Origin: CAWGYT01 sp963826795
Lineage (GTDB): Bacteria > Planctomycetota > Planctomycetia > Pirellulales > Pirellulaceae
Assembly (NCBI GenBank): GCA_963826795.1
Contig: CAWGYT010000010.1
Span: 806,001-870,000, forward strand
DNA length: 64,000 nucleotides
Direction: 5' to 3'
Position 1 is the first letter of the stretch. Each line of letters begins with the position of its first letter. Shown here piece after piece: positions 1 through 9,481 of the stretch. The notes under the pieces were generated by a model, which saw only the letters and a list, made by a program, of their open reading frames with translations, did no database searches and was not told the DNA's origin. The position numbers were made by a program, and so were the translations under genes.

Positions 1-654
1 CAACGTGCGGCCGGCGCGGAGGGAAGCGAGCTTCATTGGTGGGAAGACGAGCTCCTGTACGATATTGCCCCGCCCTGGCCGGAGCTTGACGGCAAGGGGC
101 AATCCCTGACGCGGACCGCGACCGCTGCCTACGGGAATGATCCCCAAAGCTGGGTGACCGCGGTGGCATCGCCGGGACGAGTTGACGTGCTCACGACCGG
201 CGATTTCAACGGAGACGGTGTCGTGGACGCGGTCGACGTGAACGAATTGTCCGCAGGGGTGCGCCGTCAGGACCTTCGCTTCGACCTCGATGGCAGCGGC
301 AGCACGACGCAGACGGATCTTGCCTGGATGATCCACGCGGTGCTGGACACCACCTTCGGGGACGTGAACCTGGATGGGACATTCGATTCCGAGGACCTGG
401 TGCTCGTCTTCCAGCGTGGGGAATACGAAGACGGCATCGAGGGCAATTCCGGGTGGGAAGACGGGGATTGGGATGGAGACGGTGATTTCACGTCCAGTGA
501 TTTCGTGGCTGCGTTTCAGGATGGTGGATATCGCGCGGCGGCAATCGCCCCGGCCTGGTGGGAAACCCGCTTGGACGCCCACGATCCATTCTTTGCCGAC
601 CTGGACGCTGCCTTCGCGAATTGGCCGGACAACCTCGAGCTAGACGGTTCGTAG
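1..654 (+). CDS. C-terminal part of a secreted dockerin-type (lamin-tail-like) protein, 5' truncated by window edge
   Basis: The frame is open from base 1, so the gene starts before the window; about 217 residues are visible. The first 50 or so residues include a YGNDPQSW segment like the end of lamin-tail-type domains in planctomycete surface proteins. Two dockerin-like calcium loops follow: GDFNGDGVVDAVDVNEL and a second D-rich loop (FDLDGSGSTTQTDL), then another pair (GDVNLDGTFDSEDL and GDWDGDGDFTSSDF). Such repeats act as EF-hand-like calcium sites in extracellular proteins. The last 40 residues have no recognised motif. Its substrate and partner are unknown. The gene converges on the SGNH/TPR gene, with a gap of about 40 bases. 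Confidence 0.8.
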   Translation, partial: QRAAGAEGSELHWWEDELLYDIAPPWPELDGKGQSLTRTATAAYGNDPQSWVTAVASPGRVDVLTTGDFNGDGVVDAVDVNELSAGVRRQDLRFDLDGSGSTTQTDLAWMIHAVLDTTFGDVNLDGTFDSEDLVLVFQRGEYEDGIEGNSGWEDGDWDGDGDFTSSDFVAAFQDGGYRAAAIAPAWWETRLDAHDPFFADLDAAFANWPDNLELDGS

Positions 655-695
655 GGTCTGCCCCAACGGACCTGCCGCAAACGAAGCGAGGGAAT

Positions 696-3311
696 TCAGG
701 GAGCGGCGCGGAGCACTTTCTGCGAACGGAGCGTCTCGAGACGCGATTGCTGCAATGTTTTGTCCGCGGCGGAAGCGACTCGCACCGCCTCGGTTTGCCA
801 CTTGAGGGCGCTCGAAAGATCACCTGACTCGGCATAGGCGGCGGCCAGCGTGCTCAGTGCGGAAGCATTCTGGTGACCTGTTGCGTCCGCTGACTGTTTC
901 GCCATCGCCAGCGCAATTCGTCCGCTCCGAACCGAGTCGTCAGGACAGGTGGCCAAGATCCAGGCGAGTCGTTGGACGGCCTCGAGTCGGGGACGCGGGG
1001 CTTGCAGGGCGTCACGGTACGCACGGGCTGCCGCTCGCCATTGCTGCTGCTGTTCCAGGTGGACGCCCAGTTGAAAGGACGCGGGTGCGTAACGCGGGTC
1101 AAGCCGGAGCGCTTGTTGATACTCGGAAATTGCCTTCTGCGGGTCACCCTGCTGATCGAAAATCGTGCCGAGATTGAAGTGGGCTTCGGCGAAATCCGGG
1201 TTGATGGCAAGCGCCTTGTGGAAATAGTTGGCCGCTTCCTCGAGTCGAGACTGACGCCGCCGCAGCACGCCGAGATTGTTGTACGCCTTGGAATAGCGGG
1301 GATTCAGCCGAATGGCCTCTTGGTAGTGCTGGATCGCCAGTTCGACTTCATTCCGCTGTTGATGCAGGGCGGCGAGGTTGTTGTGCGCGGGGGCGAACTC
1401 CGGGTTCAGGTCGATGACGCGCTCGAAATAGCGTTGCGCGGCCTCGAGGTCGCCCTGGCGAAAGCAGGCTGAACCAAGGCTGTTGAGTGCCTGTTGATGG
1501 TCGGGATCGATTCGCAGTGCCTCTTGGAACTTTTCCGCCGCCTCTTTCGTCTTGCCTTCCTGGAGGAGCGCATTGCCCGCCAAGTACGCGGTTTCCGCGT
1601 CGCCGCCGACCAGCTTATCGGCTTGAAGTGCCAACTGGTTGGCTTCTTCCAGCTTTCCGGCCCAGGCCAGAACCTTGGCGAGATTGCGGAGCGCCTCGCC
1701 CTGTGCCACGGGGTCGATCTGGCTTTCGACGTGCGCGACGACTCGCGCCACTGCCGCGTCCCAGTCCTGCGGGCGGCTGACCGCGTGTTGAGCGGCCAGG
1801 TAGTCGAATAGCGCGACTGCCAGCAGTCGGTTGCCTTCCATGGTCGGATGGACGTGGTCCAGGAACAGCGCCGAGTCGGGGATTCGATTCGGGCTGCGGT
1901 CTTCAATCAGTCGCTCGAAATCAATCACCGGAACTCGCTCTTGAGCCGCCATGTCGCGAACGATCGCGATCGACCGTGAGAGGGCTCGGAGCGGACAAAC
2001 GTCCTCGTCGCGAGCCCGCAGAAAGGCTTGGCGAGCGAGATCGTGAAGTTCAAGTTTTTGAAGGATGCGGCCGTGTAAATAGTGCGTTTGGGCGTGCCTG
2101 GGGGAAAGCGTCAAGGCGTCTTCTACCGCTTGCCGTCCCGCGTCGAAGCGGCCCTGATCGTACGCCTGCTGGGCATCGTCCAGAAGCCGCTGCCAGCGGG
2201 CGTTGTCACGCATGCCCGCAAGATGTTCGCTCTTGAAAGGGGAACAATCTGCCAGATTCGAGGCCGGCGTGACGAAGACGATTTCGGCGCCCACCGCGCG
2301 AGCGACCTGAACCATCCGCTCCAGGTTGAAACGAAAGTGCTCCAGGATCTGCTCGGCGAGCGGATCGTCACGCTGGTACGCGTCCGGGCCAACACCACCG
2401 TCCAATCGTGTTCGCACTTCGTCAGGCAGGCCGTCTGGGCTATCGTTGTCTGGACTATCGTTTTCGTCTGGATCATCGTTCTTCGCCGGGCGGGCGATCG
2501 GTTGCTCAATCGCCGAGCGATGCAGCACATGGTGCAGCAAGGCGTAGATGCGGGTATGCCCCAAGAGCCCTCCAGCGGCCCGCACGATCCCGGGAAGCCG
2601 GGCGACGTGACGGTACGTTCGCTCTTCCAGAAACTCGTTGTGTCCCGTATAGACAATGAATAAGTCCGGCTCGTATTGGGCGAGTTCTTCCATGACCCGC
2701 AGGACCCGGTAGCTGGCGTAGCTGATCCCGCCCGCGTTGGTGACTTCGAATTGGTGATTTGAATCCGCCTCGGCAAGTAATTCCCTGAGCCAACCAGAAA
2801 AAGAAGTCGAATCCTCGTAGGGTCTCCCAAACGTCGTTGATCCTCCGACGCTGAAGATGCGGTAGACATCGGCCGGCTTGGATTTTGCGAATTGTTGTGC
2901 GTTGAACCATCGCAATTTGTTGGGCGCCGTTACCATCCATGCTTGGCCTCCGATGTTCTTCTCGGTGAGCAAGGGGACTTGCGACGAGAAACCGACGTAC
3001 GGATCTTGATTGGCCAGCAGAGGTTCGACGCCGGCCAGCAGAAGGAGGCACTCAAGCAGAACGAAAAAGCCTGCGATCGCAACGAGCGCATAAACGATTT
3101 TCTTCCGAACGGGAATCGATGACGATATTGTCGCTCGCGATTCGCGCGGTCGTTGCGAATGACGTGATCTCTGGCGTCGAACAGGTTTGGCGCTCAAGGG
3201 ATGTGGGTCTTTGCAACCATAGTCGGACGCCGCGGGTCGGCCGCGCACGATTGGCGTGAAAGGATTTGCCGGACAGGTGCCGCACCCCAATCTTAAGCTG
3301 TGACACAGCAC
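696..3311 (-). CDS. SGNH-hydrolase-like protein with C-terminal TPR array
   Basis: A membrane segment lies near residues 71-93. An SGNH/GDSL-like domain follows: GGSTT near 156-160 (nucleophile Ser block), Asn near 192 in TNAGG, GHNEF near 223-227, and a late DHVHP block with the Asp-His pair. From about residue 560 to 800 there are at least six tetratricopeptide repeats of the form A..NLG..........A...Y..AL.L.P. The family is common in planctomycetes and is probably an anchored protein facing the periplasm; its substrate is unknown. The start is uncertain. GTG at 3311 has an AAGGG about five bases upstream, but the first 60 residues look unlike protein, and a TTG at 3197 is an alternative. 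Confidence 0.8.
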   Translation of the reverse strand: MLCHSLRLGCGTCPANPFTPIVRGRPAASDYGCKDPHPLSAKPVRRQRSRHSQRPRESRATISSSIPVRKKIVYALVAIAGFFVLLECLLLLAGVEPLLANQDPYVGFSSQVPLLTEKNIGGQAWMVTAPNKLRWFNAQQFAKSKPADVYRIFSVGGSTTFGRPYEDSTSFSGWLRELLAEADSNHQFEVTNAGGISYASYRVLRVMEELAQYEPDLFIVYTGHNEFLEERTYRHVARLPGIVRAAGGLLGHTRIYALLHHVLHRSAIEQPIARPAKNDDPDENDSPDNDSPDGLPDEVRTRLDGGVGPDAYQRDDPLAEQILEHFRFNLERMVQVARAVGAEIVFVTPASNLADCSPFKSEHLAGMRDNARWQRLLDDAQQAYDQGRFDAGRQAVEDALTLSPRHAQTHYLHGRILQKLELHDLARQAFLRARDEDVCPLRALSRSIAIVRDMAAQERVPVIDFERLIEDRSPNRIPDSALFLDHVHPTMEGNRLLAVALFDYLAAQHAVSRPQDWDAAVARVVAHVESQIDPVAQGEALRNLAKVLAWAGKLEEANQLALQADKLVGGDAETAYLAGNALLQEGKTKEAAEKFQEALRIDPDHQQALNSLGSACFRQGDLEAAQRYFERVIDLNPEFAPAHNNLAALHQQRNEVELAIQHYQEAIRLNPRYSKAYNNLGVLRRRQSRLEEAANYFHKALAINPDFAEAHFNLGTIFDQQGDPQKAISEYQQALRLDPRYAPASFQLGVHLEQQQQWRAAARAYRDALQAPRPRLEAVQRLAWILATCPDDSVRSGRIALAMAKQSADATGHQNASALSTLAAAYAESGDLSSALKWQTEAVRVASAADKTLQQSRLETLRSQKVLRAAP

Positions 3312-3520
3312 GACAACCCTTAGGATTATCGAGCCCCTTCCGCGGGCGAGTCAAGTAGCTGGTTTCGATCGCCGCTGGGCGGACGATCGATCCCGAAGAC
3401 GATCGGCGGTTTCGATGCGATCGACGCCCTGGCCGCTAGACTCCGCCGCCGGAATCGGCGCTAATCTGGAGCGGCCGCCGGAGTTGACGACGCGCCGCCG
3501 TGTCGGGCTCGCCAGGTCCG

Positions 3521-3556
3521 CGTGCTAAGTTCGTCGTGCTAAGTTCGTCGTGCTAA
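3521..3556. repeat. 14-bp tandem repeat, about 2.6 copies
   Basis: The unit CGTGCTAAGTTCGT occurs at 3521-3534 and 3535-3548, with a partial third copy running into the ribosome binding site of the next gene. It lies in the divergent gap 3312-3566, in which nothing else was recognised. Confidence 0.85.
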
Positions 3557-3560
3557 GGAG
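3555..3560 (+). promoter_or_regulatory. Ribosome binding site that selects the second ATG of the BNR gene
   Basis: AAGGAG sits directly against the first ATG (3561), which is too close for initiation. It is six bases from the in-frame ATG at 3567, which is therefore the better start. Confidence 0.6.
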
Positions 3561-3566
3561 ATGTGG

Positions 3567-4967
3567 ATGAAGGGGTGTGACAGACAAGATCGTAGCTCGC
3601 CTTGGATCGTCGCCTCGATCTCAATTGCGGTCGCCCTGCTGGCAGGGGATCTGAAGGGCATCGAGCGGTGCCAGGTCCTGGTTCCCAATGGCGGATGGTG
3701 CTGGTTTCAGGATGAGCGAATTATTGCGGATGGGGACCGTGTGATCTTCGGCTCGGTCAAATCGCCGCAAGGAGACGTCGACGTTCACGCCTGGAATCCG
3801 CACTCCGGTCAGCTTGTCAGCCAGACGCTACAGGCACGCCACGAGTCCGACGACCATGTCGTTCCGTCCTTTCTCAGGCTACCGGATGGCCGGATTCTGG
3901 CGAGTTGGGCGAATCATGGTGGCGTCCAGCCGCGCGAGAAAAATCGTGTGCTGCAGTGGACCGTGACGAACCGTCCAGGCGAGATCGAGTCGTGGGAGCC
4001 GCTGTCCTCATTCGCGTTTGTGGACGCGAACGTGACTTACACCAGTCTCTTCGCGCTTCAAGCCGAAGGTGGCCGCATCTACAACTTCTGCCGCGCGCTG
4101 GGAAACAATCCAACCTATCTTGTTTCGGATGACGGGGCCGCGACGTTTCGGTTCGGCGGTCGGCTTCTGTCGTGGGACAAACCCAGTCGGGATGACCCAA
4201 AGTATACAGGTTTGGACGGAGCGCGACCGTACGTGAAGTACGCCAGCAACAACGTCGATACGATTCACTTCATTACGACGGAAGATCATCCGCGGGCGTA
4301 CCACAACAGCATCTGGCACGGGCTGATCCGCGGGGACACGATCCATCACACGGATGGCCGAAGCATTCGTCCCCTCAGTCACTCTGCGGAAACGTCGATT
4401 CGGCCGACGGATTTGACGCAGGTCTTCGCGGGAGATGGTGACAACGTCGCTTGGACAACCGACTTGCATCTGGATTCCCGGGGGATGCCCGTTGCCTTAT
4501 TTACGGTTCAGAAAAACGATTCGAGGGTTCAGCGCGACGCAACGGCGGGTGGTGATGATCTTCGATACTACTATGCGCGTTGGGACGGCAGCGTCTGGCA
4601 CGTGCACCAAATGGCCTACGGTGGCTCGTGTCTCTACCGCGGCGAGAATGACTATGCGGGTCTGGGATGCTTGGTCCCGCATGCCCTGGAACGCGTCTTC
4701 ATCTCGACGAACTCAGACCCTCAGTCCGGTCGGCCTTTGATTAGCAATTCCGACGGGAAACGGCACTACGAGATCTATCAAGGACGCACCGCCGACTTGG
4801 GAAAGTCGTGGACGTGGGCACCGGTCACGCAAGATTCCTCGGCGGACAATCTCCGGCCCATTTGCCCGTACGGTGAGCGAATCGGGACGGTCGTCCTCTG
4901 GTTACGTGGCAAGATGACGACGTTCCGAGATTATCAGTTGGAGGTTGTGGGTTGTCTGGATCCCTGA
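3567..4967 (+). CDS. BNR repeat-containing (BNR_4-like) secreted protein
   Basis: The protein is about 466 residues, with a hydrophobic signal-like segment (IVASISIAVALLAG) near the N-terminus. The motif GGWCWFQDER near residue 45 is characteristic of the BNR_4 family, as are the later YVKYASN and asparagine/aspartate-rich turns of a sialidase-like beta propeller. Members are secreted and usually act on or bind carbohydrates; the substrate here is unknown. The start at 3567 is chosen for its AAGGAG spacing. The gene is divergent from the SGNH/TPR gene and convergent with the TIM-barrel gene, so it is probably monocistronic. Confidence 0.75.
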   Translation: MKGCDRQDRSSPWIVASISIAVALLAGDLKGIERCQVLVPNGGWCWFQDERIIADGDRVIFGSVKSPQGDVDVHAWNPHSGQLVSQTLQARHESDDHVVPSFLRLPDGRILASWANHGGVQPREKNRVLQWTVTNRPGEIESWEPLSSFAFVDANVTYTSLFALQAEGGRIYNFCRALGNNPTYLVSDDGAATFRFGGRLLSWDKPSRDDPKYTGLDGARPYVKYASNNVDTIHFITTEDHPRAYHNSIWHGLIRGDTIHHTDGRSIRPLSHSAETSIRPTDLTQVFAGDGDNVAWTTDLHLDSRGMPVALFTVQKNDSRVQRDATAGGDDLRYYYARWDGSVWHVHQMAYGGSCLYRGENDYAGLGCLVPHALERVFISTNSDPQSGRPLISNSDGKRHYEIYQGRTADLGKSWTWAPVTQDSSADNLRPICPYGERIGTVVLWLRGKMTTFRDYQLEVVGCLDP

Positions 4968-4987
4968 GAACAGCCCAAGTCGCCGAG

Positions 4988-6002
4988 TCAGAACCCGCGC
5001 GCGTCGCAGATGTCTTGAAAATCGCGCAGATGGTAGTCGATGGCGGCGTAGTCCAAGACTCTGCAAAGCCCGCGTAAGGCGACGCCCATGCCATCGGGGC
5101 CGCTGAAGCCGCCAAATTGACCGCCGCCTTTGACATGCGGTTCCAGGTCGAGAAAGACTCCGGGAATTCCACGTCGCTTGAGTTTTCGCTCGAGCTTGGG
5201 GATGACCTCTCGAAAATCACGCAGAATGGCCTCGTGCGCCGCTGTCACCGATGTCGGCCGGGACGAAGTGCTTGAGGGTTTCCTCGTCCACATGGGCTTG
5301 GCGCTGAACGCGGTTCGGATGTCGGTAGTCCTTGATATGCAACCAACCCAGACCCGGTTTCATCGCCAGATACTGTTCGAAGACTTCGGCCGGCGAGAAG
5401 CCCTGTGTAATGATGTTTCCCGCGTCAAAGATCAAGACCAAGGCGGGATGATTCACTTGCCGATAAATCTCGGCCATGATCTGGCCCGTCTGCCCCACAA
5501 GGTTCGCTTCGATTTCCAGGCCGAACGTCAGGTCGCTGCGATGGCAAGTCTCGGCAATCTGCCCGAGTTGATCGACGGCCTGCGGGAGGTGCTCCAGGGG
5601 GTCGGTGTCCCGCGGGTGGTAGAATGAAAATCCGCGGATCATTTTGGTCTCAAAGGCGTGCGCAATCTCGCAGGCCTTCTGCACGTCTCGCGAAAGATAA
5701 CGCGAAAACGGGACGTACTCGTTCTTCGTTCCATCCTCGGTCGGCCGCAGTTTCACCTTGCCAATCGGCGATCCGATCGACGAGACGTTCACGCCGTATT
5801 CGTCCTGAAGGTGCCGAATCTTTGTCATCTCCGTCCGCGTCAACTTCATCACGTTCTTCACGCCGTCTCCCACGTCAATGAAGCGAATGCTGTAGTACTG
5901 CAGCCCTAGCGCGGCGAAGGCGGCAAATTGCTGAATCGCCGTCTTCTGGTTGGCGGCTTCGTCCGCGAATCCGGACAAGAGGACTTGAGGGTTCTGGCTC
6001 AT
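4988..6002 (-). CDS. Sugar phosphate isomerase/epimerase-like TIM-barrel protein, frameshifted near 5245
   Basis: This belongs to the xylose-isomerase-like TIM barrel family (AP_endonuc_2 type). The likely metal-ligand motifs are LEIEAN (Glu), IFDAGN (Asp), GWLHIKDY (His) and LDLEPHV (Glu). The first three are in the upstream frame and the fourth is in the next frame, beginning after a one-base insertion around 5240-5250 in a GC-repeat (AGCGGCGCACGAGG). Removing one base gives a continuous protein of about 337 residues. The start ATG at 6002 (MSQNPQ) is preferred over an upstream in-frame codon at 6095, which would add an unconserved leader. The substrate is not known. Confidence 0.75.
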
Positions 6003-6191
6003 GGGATTTTCACTTTGACAAGGGCCATCGACTACAATGCAGTGACGGCGATCAGGCCGACGGGAGAACGCGCCATTGTGGATGGGTCCGCGCATGATTA
6101 CAAGTGGACGTCACGGTCCACGGGCGTGATGTTTGCCACAAAACGGGAACCATGGAATACGGGCGATAGAGGCTGTCGAAGGAGGAGCATC

Positions 6192-6662
6192 GTGACACCA
6201 GATCAGCTCATGCAGGTTGCGATCGATGCTGCCAGACGCGGACTTGCCGCAGGACAAACGCCGTTTGGCTGCGCGATCGCGCGGGAGGGAAAAATCCTGG
6301 CCGCCTGTCACAACACGGTCTGGCTGACAACCGATATCACGGCTCACGCCGAGATCAACGCTCTGCGGGAGGCGTGCCGACGGTTACAGCAGGTGACGCT
6401 CGCGGGAGCAATCGTCGCGACGACCTGTGAACCATGCCCGATGTGCATGGCCGCGCTTCATTGGGCTCGTGTCGAACGCGTTTACTTCGGTGCTTCGATT
6501 GCCGATGCGGCCAACGCGGGTTTCAACGAACTTCCGATTTCGGCCGCACAGCTTCTCGCGCTGGGACGCAGCGCTGTGCAGGTCGAGCCGGGGTGCATGA
6601 CCTTCGAATGCCGCCAACTCTTTTCCCAATGGCAAGCGACGGGAGCCAAGCGGCGCTACTAA
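6192..6662 (+). CDS. Nucleoside deaminase of the CMP/dCMP deaminase fold, guanine deaminase-like
   Basis: The product is about 156 residues. It contains the zinc and proton-shuttle motif HAE near 52-54 and the PCPMC motif (second and third Zn ligands Cys82 and Cys85). The C-terminal half (ARVERVYFGAS, then DAANAGFNE) resembles the GuaD/TadA-type family, closest to bacterial guanine deaminases, which convert guanine to xanthine. The GTG start at 6192 is supported by AAGGAGG at 6179-6185, six bases upstream. Earlier in-frame starts overlap the divergent TIM-barrel gene and are not preferred. Cytosolic; the exact substrate cannot be fixed from sequence. Confidence 0.85.
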   Translation: MTPDQLMQVAIDAARRGLAAGQTPFGCAIAREGKILAACHNTVWLTTDITAHAEINALREACRRLQQVTLAGAIVATTCEPCPMCMAALHWARVERVYFGASIADAANAGFNELPISAAQLLALGRSAVQVEPGCMTFECRQLFSQWQATGAKRRY

Positions 6663-6838
6663 GTGACCACGCGAAACGAAATTCGGCGACCGAGAAAGGG
6701 GCGACTTGGGCGACGCGCTTGCGTCCATCGCGAAGTCAAAGTCGGCCCTTGCCGGCGGACGGGCCCGCTTGACGCACTCAGGCTCATCTGGCCAACCCTC
6801 GCTCATCTGGCCAACCCCGACTCGCTCGGCGGGATGTT

Positions 6839-7192
6839 TCAGTGCGGATAAGTCACGGTGATTCGCGAAGTGATCCCGCCTCTCGGGCTGAAGTCGGCCA
6901 CCAGGGTCAGCCGGCGTGGTTCCAGAACGGCGACCAGGTCGTCGAGGATTCGATTCGTGACGTTCTCGTAGAAGATGCCCTCGTTGCGAAACCGTTGCAA
7001 GTACAGCTTCAAGCTCTTCAGCTCGACGCAGGTCAGGTTCGGAACGTACGTAATCGTCAATTTGCCAAAATCGGGTTGCCCCGTCTTGGGACAAACCGAG
7101 GTGAACTCGGGGCATACGATTTCGATCGAATAGTCGCGTTCGGGAAAGGTGTTCGCGAACGTTTCCAGAGTTTCACGAAATGACGGTGTCAT
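6839..7192 (-). CDS. queF: NADPH-dependent 7-cyano-7-deazaguanine (preQ0) reductase QueF
   Basis: QueF reduces the nitrile of preQ0 to the amine of preQ1 in queuosine synthesis. The 117-residue product has the catalytic cysteine in CPEFTSVCPKTGQPDFG (Cys34, general-acid Asp41), the NADPH motif ELKSLKLY (58-65) and the substrate Glu in NEGIFYEN. The residue before that Glu is Tyr, where many QueF proteins have His. It is a short unimodular form (type I, not the E. coli type). The start at 7192 follows AGGAG with five-base spacing; an earlier ATG at 7219 is possible. Divergent from queE, with which it shares an 87-base promoter region. Confidence 0.95.
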   Translation of the reverse strand: MTPSFRETLETFANTFPERDYSIEIVCPEFTSVCPKTGQPDFGKLTITYVPNLTCVELKSLKLYLQRFRNEGIFYENVTNRILDDLVAVLEPRRLTLVADFSPRGGITSRITVTYPH

Positions 7193-7279
7193 GGCTGCTC
7201 CTTTTCGTCGACTCTCCATTCTGGCATGATGGCCTGGAATGGGTAGTGGGGGGATTCCGGTTCACTTCATAGGTCGCAG

Positions 7280-7969
7280 ATGCGGATTGCAGAAGTCTAT
7301 GCCTCGGTGCAAGGCGAAGGGCTGTTAACGGGCGTGCCCAGCGTGTTCGTGCGTGCCAGTGGTTGTAATTTGCGCTGTGGGTTTTGCGATACGCCCTTCG
7401 CCTCATGGCAGCCTTCCGGGGACGACTGGTCGGTCGACCAGATCATGGCTCGCGTGTCGGAATTGGGGCCGCGACACGTCGTCTTGACGGGGGGCGAGCC
7501 GATGCTGTTTGCGGAACTCGTGCCGCTGTGTGATCAACTCCGCCAGGAACGCTTTCACACGACGATCGAGACGGCGGGCACGCTTTATCTGCCGGTTGCC
7601 TGTGATCTCATGTCCATCAGTCCCAAGCTTTCGAACTCAGTGCCTGCCGACGGAGCCCTGGGAGGGGCGTGGCTGCTGCGTCATGAGGCAACGCGCCACC
7701 AGCCCGAGGTGATGCGTCGTTTGCTGCGAGACTACGCCTATCAGCTCAAATTCGTCGTTCATTCGCCGATCGATGCCGAGGAGGTCTTGGCGTACCTGCT
7801 GGATTGCGTTGAAATCGACCGCGAGCGGGTGATGTTGATGCCCGAGGGTGTCGATCCCGATCGCCTGGAGGAGACGGGCTGGTGGTTGCAGCCGTTCTGT
7901 GATTCGCATGGCCTCCGTTTTTGCCCGCGTCGCCAGATCGAATGGTTCGGAAATCAGCGCGGAACCTAG
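7280..7969 (+). CDS. queE: 7-carboxy-7-deazaguanine synthase QueE
   Basis: QueE is a radical SAM enzyme that contracts 6-carboxytetrahydropterin to CDG, an early queuosine step. The 229-residue product carries QGEG (11-14) and the Fe-S motif Cys29-x3-Cys33-x2-Cys36 (GCNLRCGFCD). It also has the SAM motif TGGEP near residues 74-78 and a C-terminal WFGNQRG segment. Length and motifs are typical of the family. It requires Mg and SAM and acts in the cytosol. Paired divergently with queF; the other early genes (queC, queD, folE) are not in this window. Confidence 0.95.
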   Translation: MRIAEVYASVQGEGLLTGVPSVFVRASGCNLRCGFCDTPFASWQPSGDDWSVDQIMARVSELGPRHVVLTGGEPMLFAELVPLCDQLRQERFHTTIETAGTLYLPVACDLMSISPKLSNSVPADGALGGAWLLRHEATRHQPEVMRRLLRDYAYQLKFVVHSPIDAEEVLAYLLDCVEIDRERVMLMPEGVDPDRLEETGWWLQPFCDSHGLRFCPRRQIEWFGNQRGT

Positions 7970-8098
7970 GATCGGCCGGAGGGCGGCGGACTCCCGGGCC
8001 CGCGAAGGAAAATGCGTGCCAAGTGGGCCTGTTGTTGTGTAAGATAGGAGCCTTCGATTGCTAACCGTTTTGGACGCTCATCGGACCCATGAGGTGGG

Positions 8099-9481
8099 AT
8101 GAACATGCTGGAGTTTCGAGGATCCGCCAAGGCCTTTACCTGCGACGGCGCCACGCGGCGGGATTTCCTGCGAGTGGGGACACTCGGGATGATGGGACTG
8201 TCGCTGCCCGACTACCTGGCGGCGAAGGAGCAGGGACGGGTCCGTGATGATGCGGACGATCGCTCGTGCATCATGATCTTCAACCTGGGGGCGCCCAGCC
8301 AGCTGGATACATTCGACATGAAGCCGGATGCGCCGGCGGAGGTGCGCGGGCCGTTTCGGCCGATTCGGACCGCGTCGCCGGAGATCGAAATTTCCGAAAT
8401 TCTTCCCCGCCACGCGGAGGTCGCCGATCGCTTCTCGCTGGTCAGGAGCTGCTATCATACCTCGGCCGCCGTGCATGACGCGGGCTGGCAAATGATGCAG
8501 ACGGGACGGCAGTTCTCAGGTGGTGTCGAAACGCCCCACGCCGGGGCGGTCGTCAGCTACCTGCGCGGGCGCCGTTCGGACCTGCCTCCCTTCGTGGTTT
8601 TGCCCGAGCTCATGGGCCGTGGGGGCGGCAACCTGCCCAACGGTCAAGCGGGCGGCTTTCTGGGAAAGGCCCATGACCCGTTCGCCTTGATGGCGGACCC
8701 GTCCCAGCCGAATTTCAAGGTGCCGGATCTGCTACCGCCGTCCGAGATCGGCGTCGTCCGAATGGATCGCCGTCGCCGGCTGCGTCAGATCGTGGAGCAG
8801 ACGGTGAAAGACTTCGAGGCGAGCGACGACGCGCGCTTGTTGGATTCGAATTTTCAAGCCGCGTATCGCTTGATGACCAGCGCTCAGGCGCGTGAGGCAT
8901 TCGATCTGTCGCTGGAAAGTCCGCGGGTTCGCGAACGCTATGGAATGAATCGCTTCGGGCAATGCTGTCTCTTGGCGCGGCGGCTCATCGAGGCGGGCGT
9001 GCGATTCGTGACGATCAACACGTTCTTGACCGTATTCGACGAGATAACTTGGGATATCCACGGCTCCAAGCCCTTCACGTCCATCGAGGGAATGCGGGAT
9101 ATCGTGGCCCCGATGTACGATCAGGCGTACAGCGCCTTGATCGAGGATTTACACCAACGCGGACGATTGGAGACGACCCTTGTCACCTGCCTGGCCGAGT
9201 TCGGTCGCACGCCCAAAATTAACCCGGCCGGCGGTCGCGACCACTGGCCTCAGTGCTTTACCGTCAGTTTTGCGGGCGGAGGTGTTCAAGGCGGTCGCGT
9301 GATCGGCGCCAGTGATCCGATTGGTGGCGTGCCCGCGGACCGACCCACGGAGCCAGCCGACCTGATGGCGACGATCTTCCACAGCCTGGGGCTCGATGTC
9401 AGCTCGCACTTGCCGGGTCCTGCCGGACGTCCGTTTCCGGTGGTGGACATCGGGCACGGCCCGATTCACGAACTGTTCTGA
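8099..9481 (+). CDS. DUF1501 domain protein with Tat-type signal
   Basis: A 460-residue DUF1501 protein with a twin-arginine signal (TRRDFLRVG, residues 19-27) and the sulfatase-fold-like family signatures GAPSQLDTFDMKP and EFGRTPKIN. The family has an alkaline-phosphatase-like core and is found almost only in planctomycetes and related bacteria, always near PSCyt/PSD1 genes. Its biochemical role is not established. It is first in an apparent operon with the next two genes (gap 123 bases, then 46). An ATG six bases downstream (8105) is an equally possible start. AGGTGG precedes 8099. Confidence 0.9.
   Translation: MNMLEFRGSAKAFTCDGATRRDFLRVGTLGMMGLSLPDYLAAKEQGRVRDDADDRSCIMIFNLGAPSQLDTFDMKPDAPAEVRGPFRPIRTASPEIEISEILPRHAEVADRFSLVRSCYHTSAAVHDAGWQMMQTGRQFSGGVETPHAGAVVSYLRGRRSDLPPFVVLPELMGRGGGNLPNGQAGGFLGKAHDPFALMADPSQPNFKVPDLLPPSEIGVVRMDRRRRLRQIVEQTVKDFEASDDARLLDSNFQAAYRLMTSAQAREAFDLSLESPRVRERYGMNRFGQCCLLARRLIEAGVRFVTINTFLTVFDEITWDIHGSKPFTSIEGMRDIVAPMYDQAYSALIEDLHQRGRLETTLVTCLAEFGRTPKINPAGGRDHWPQCFTVSFAGGGVQGGRVIGASDPIGGVPADRPTEPADLMATIFHSLGLDVSSHLPGPAGRPFPVVDIGHGPIHELF

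Noticed and set aside
6015..6038. TTGACA followed by TACAAT before the deaminase gene
   Set aside because: Only 12 bases separate the hexamers, too few for a sigma-70 promoter.
5928..6191. A longer deaminase with an 88-residue leader
   Set aside because: The leader overlaps the divergent TIM-barrel gene, and GTG 6192 has a strong ribosome site.
7193..7279. A preQ1 riboswitch between queF and queE
   Set aside because: No recognisable preQ1 aptamer pattern was found by eye, and the gap is short.
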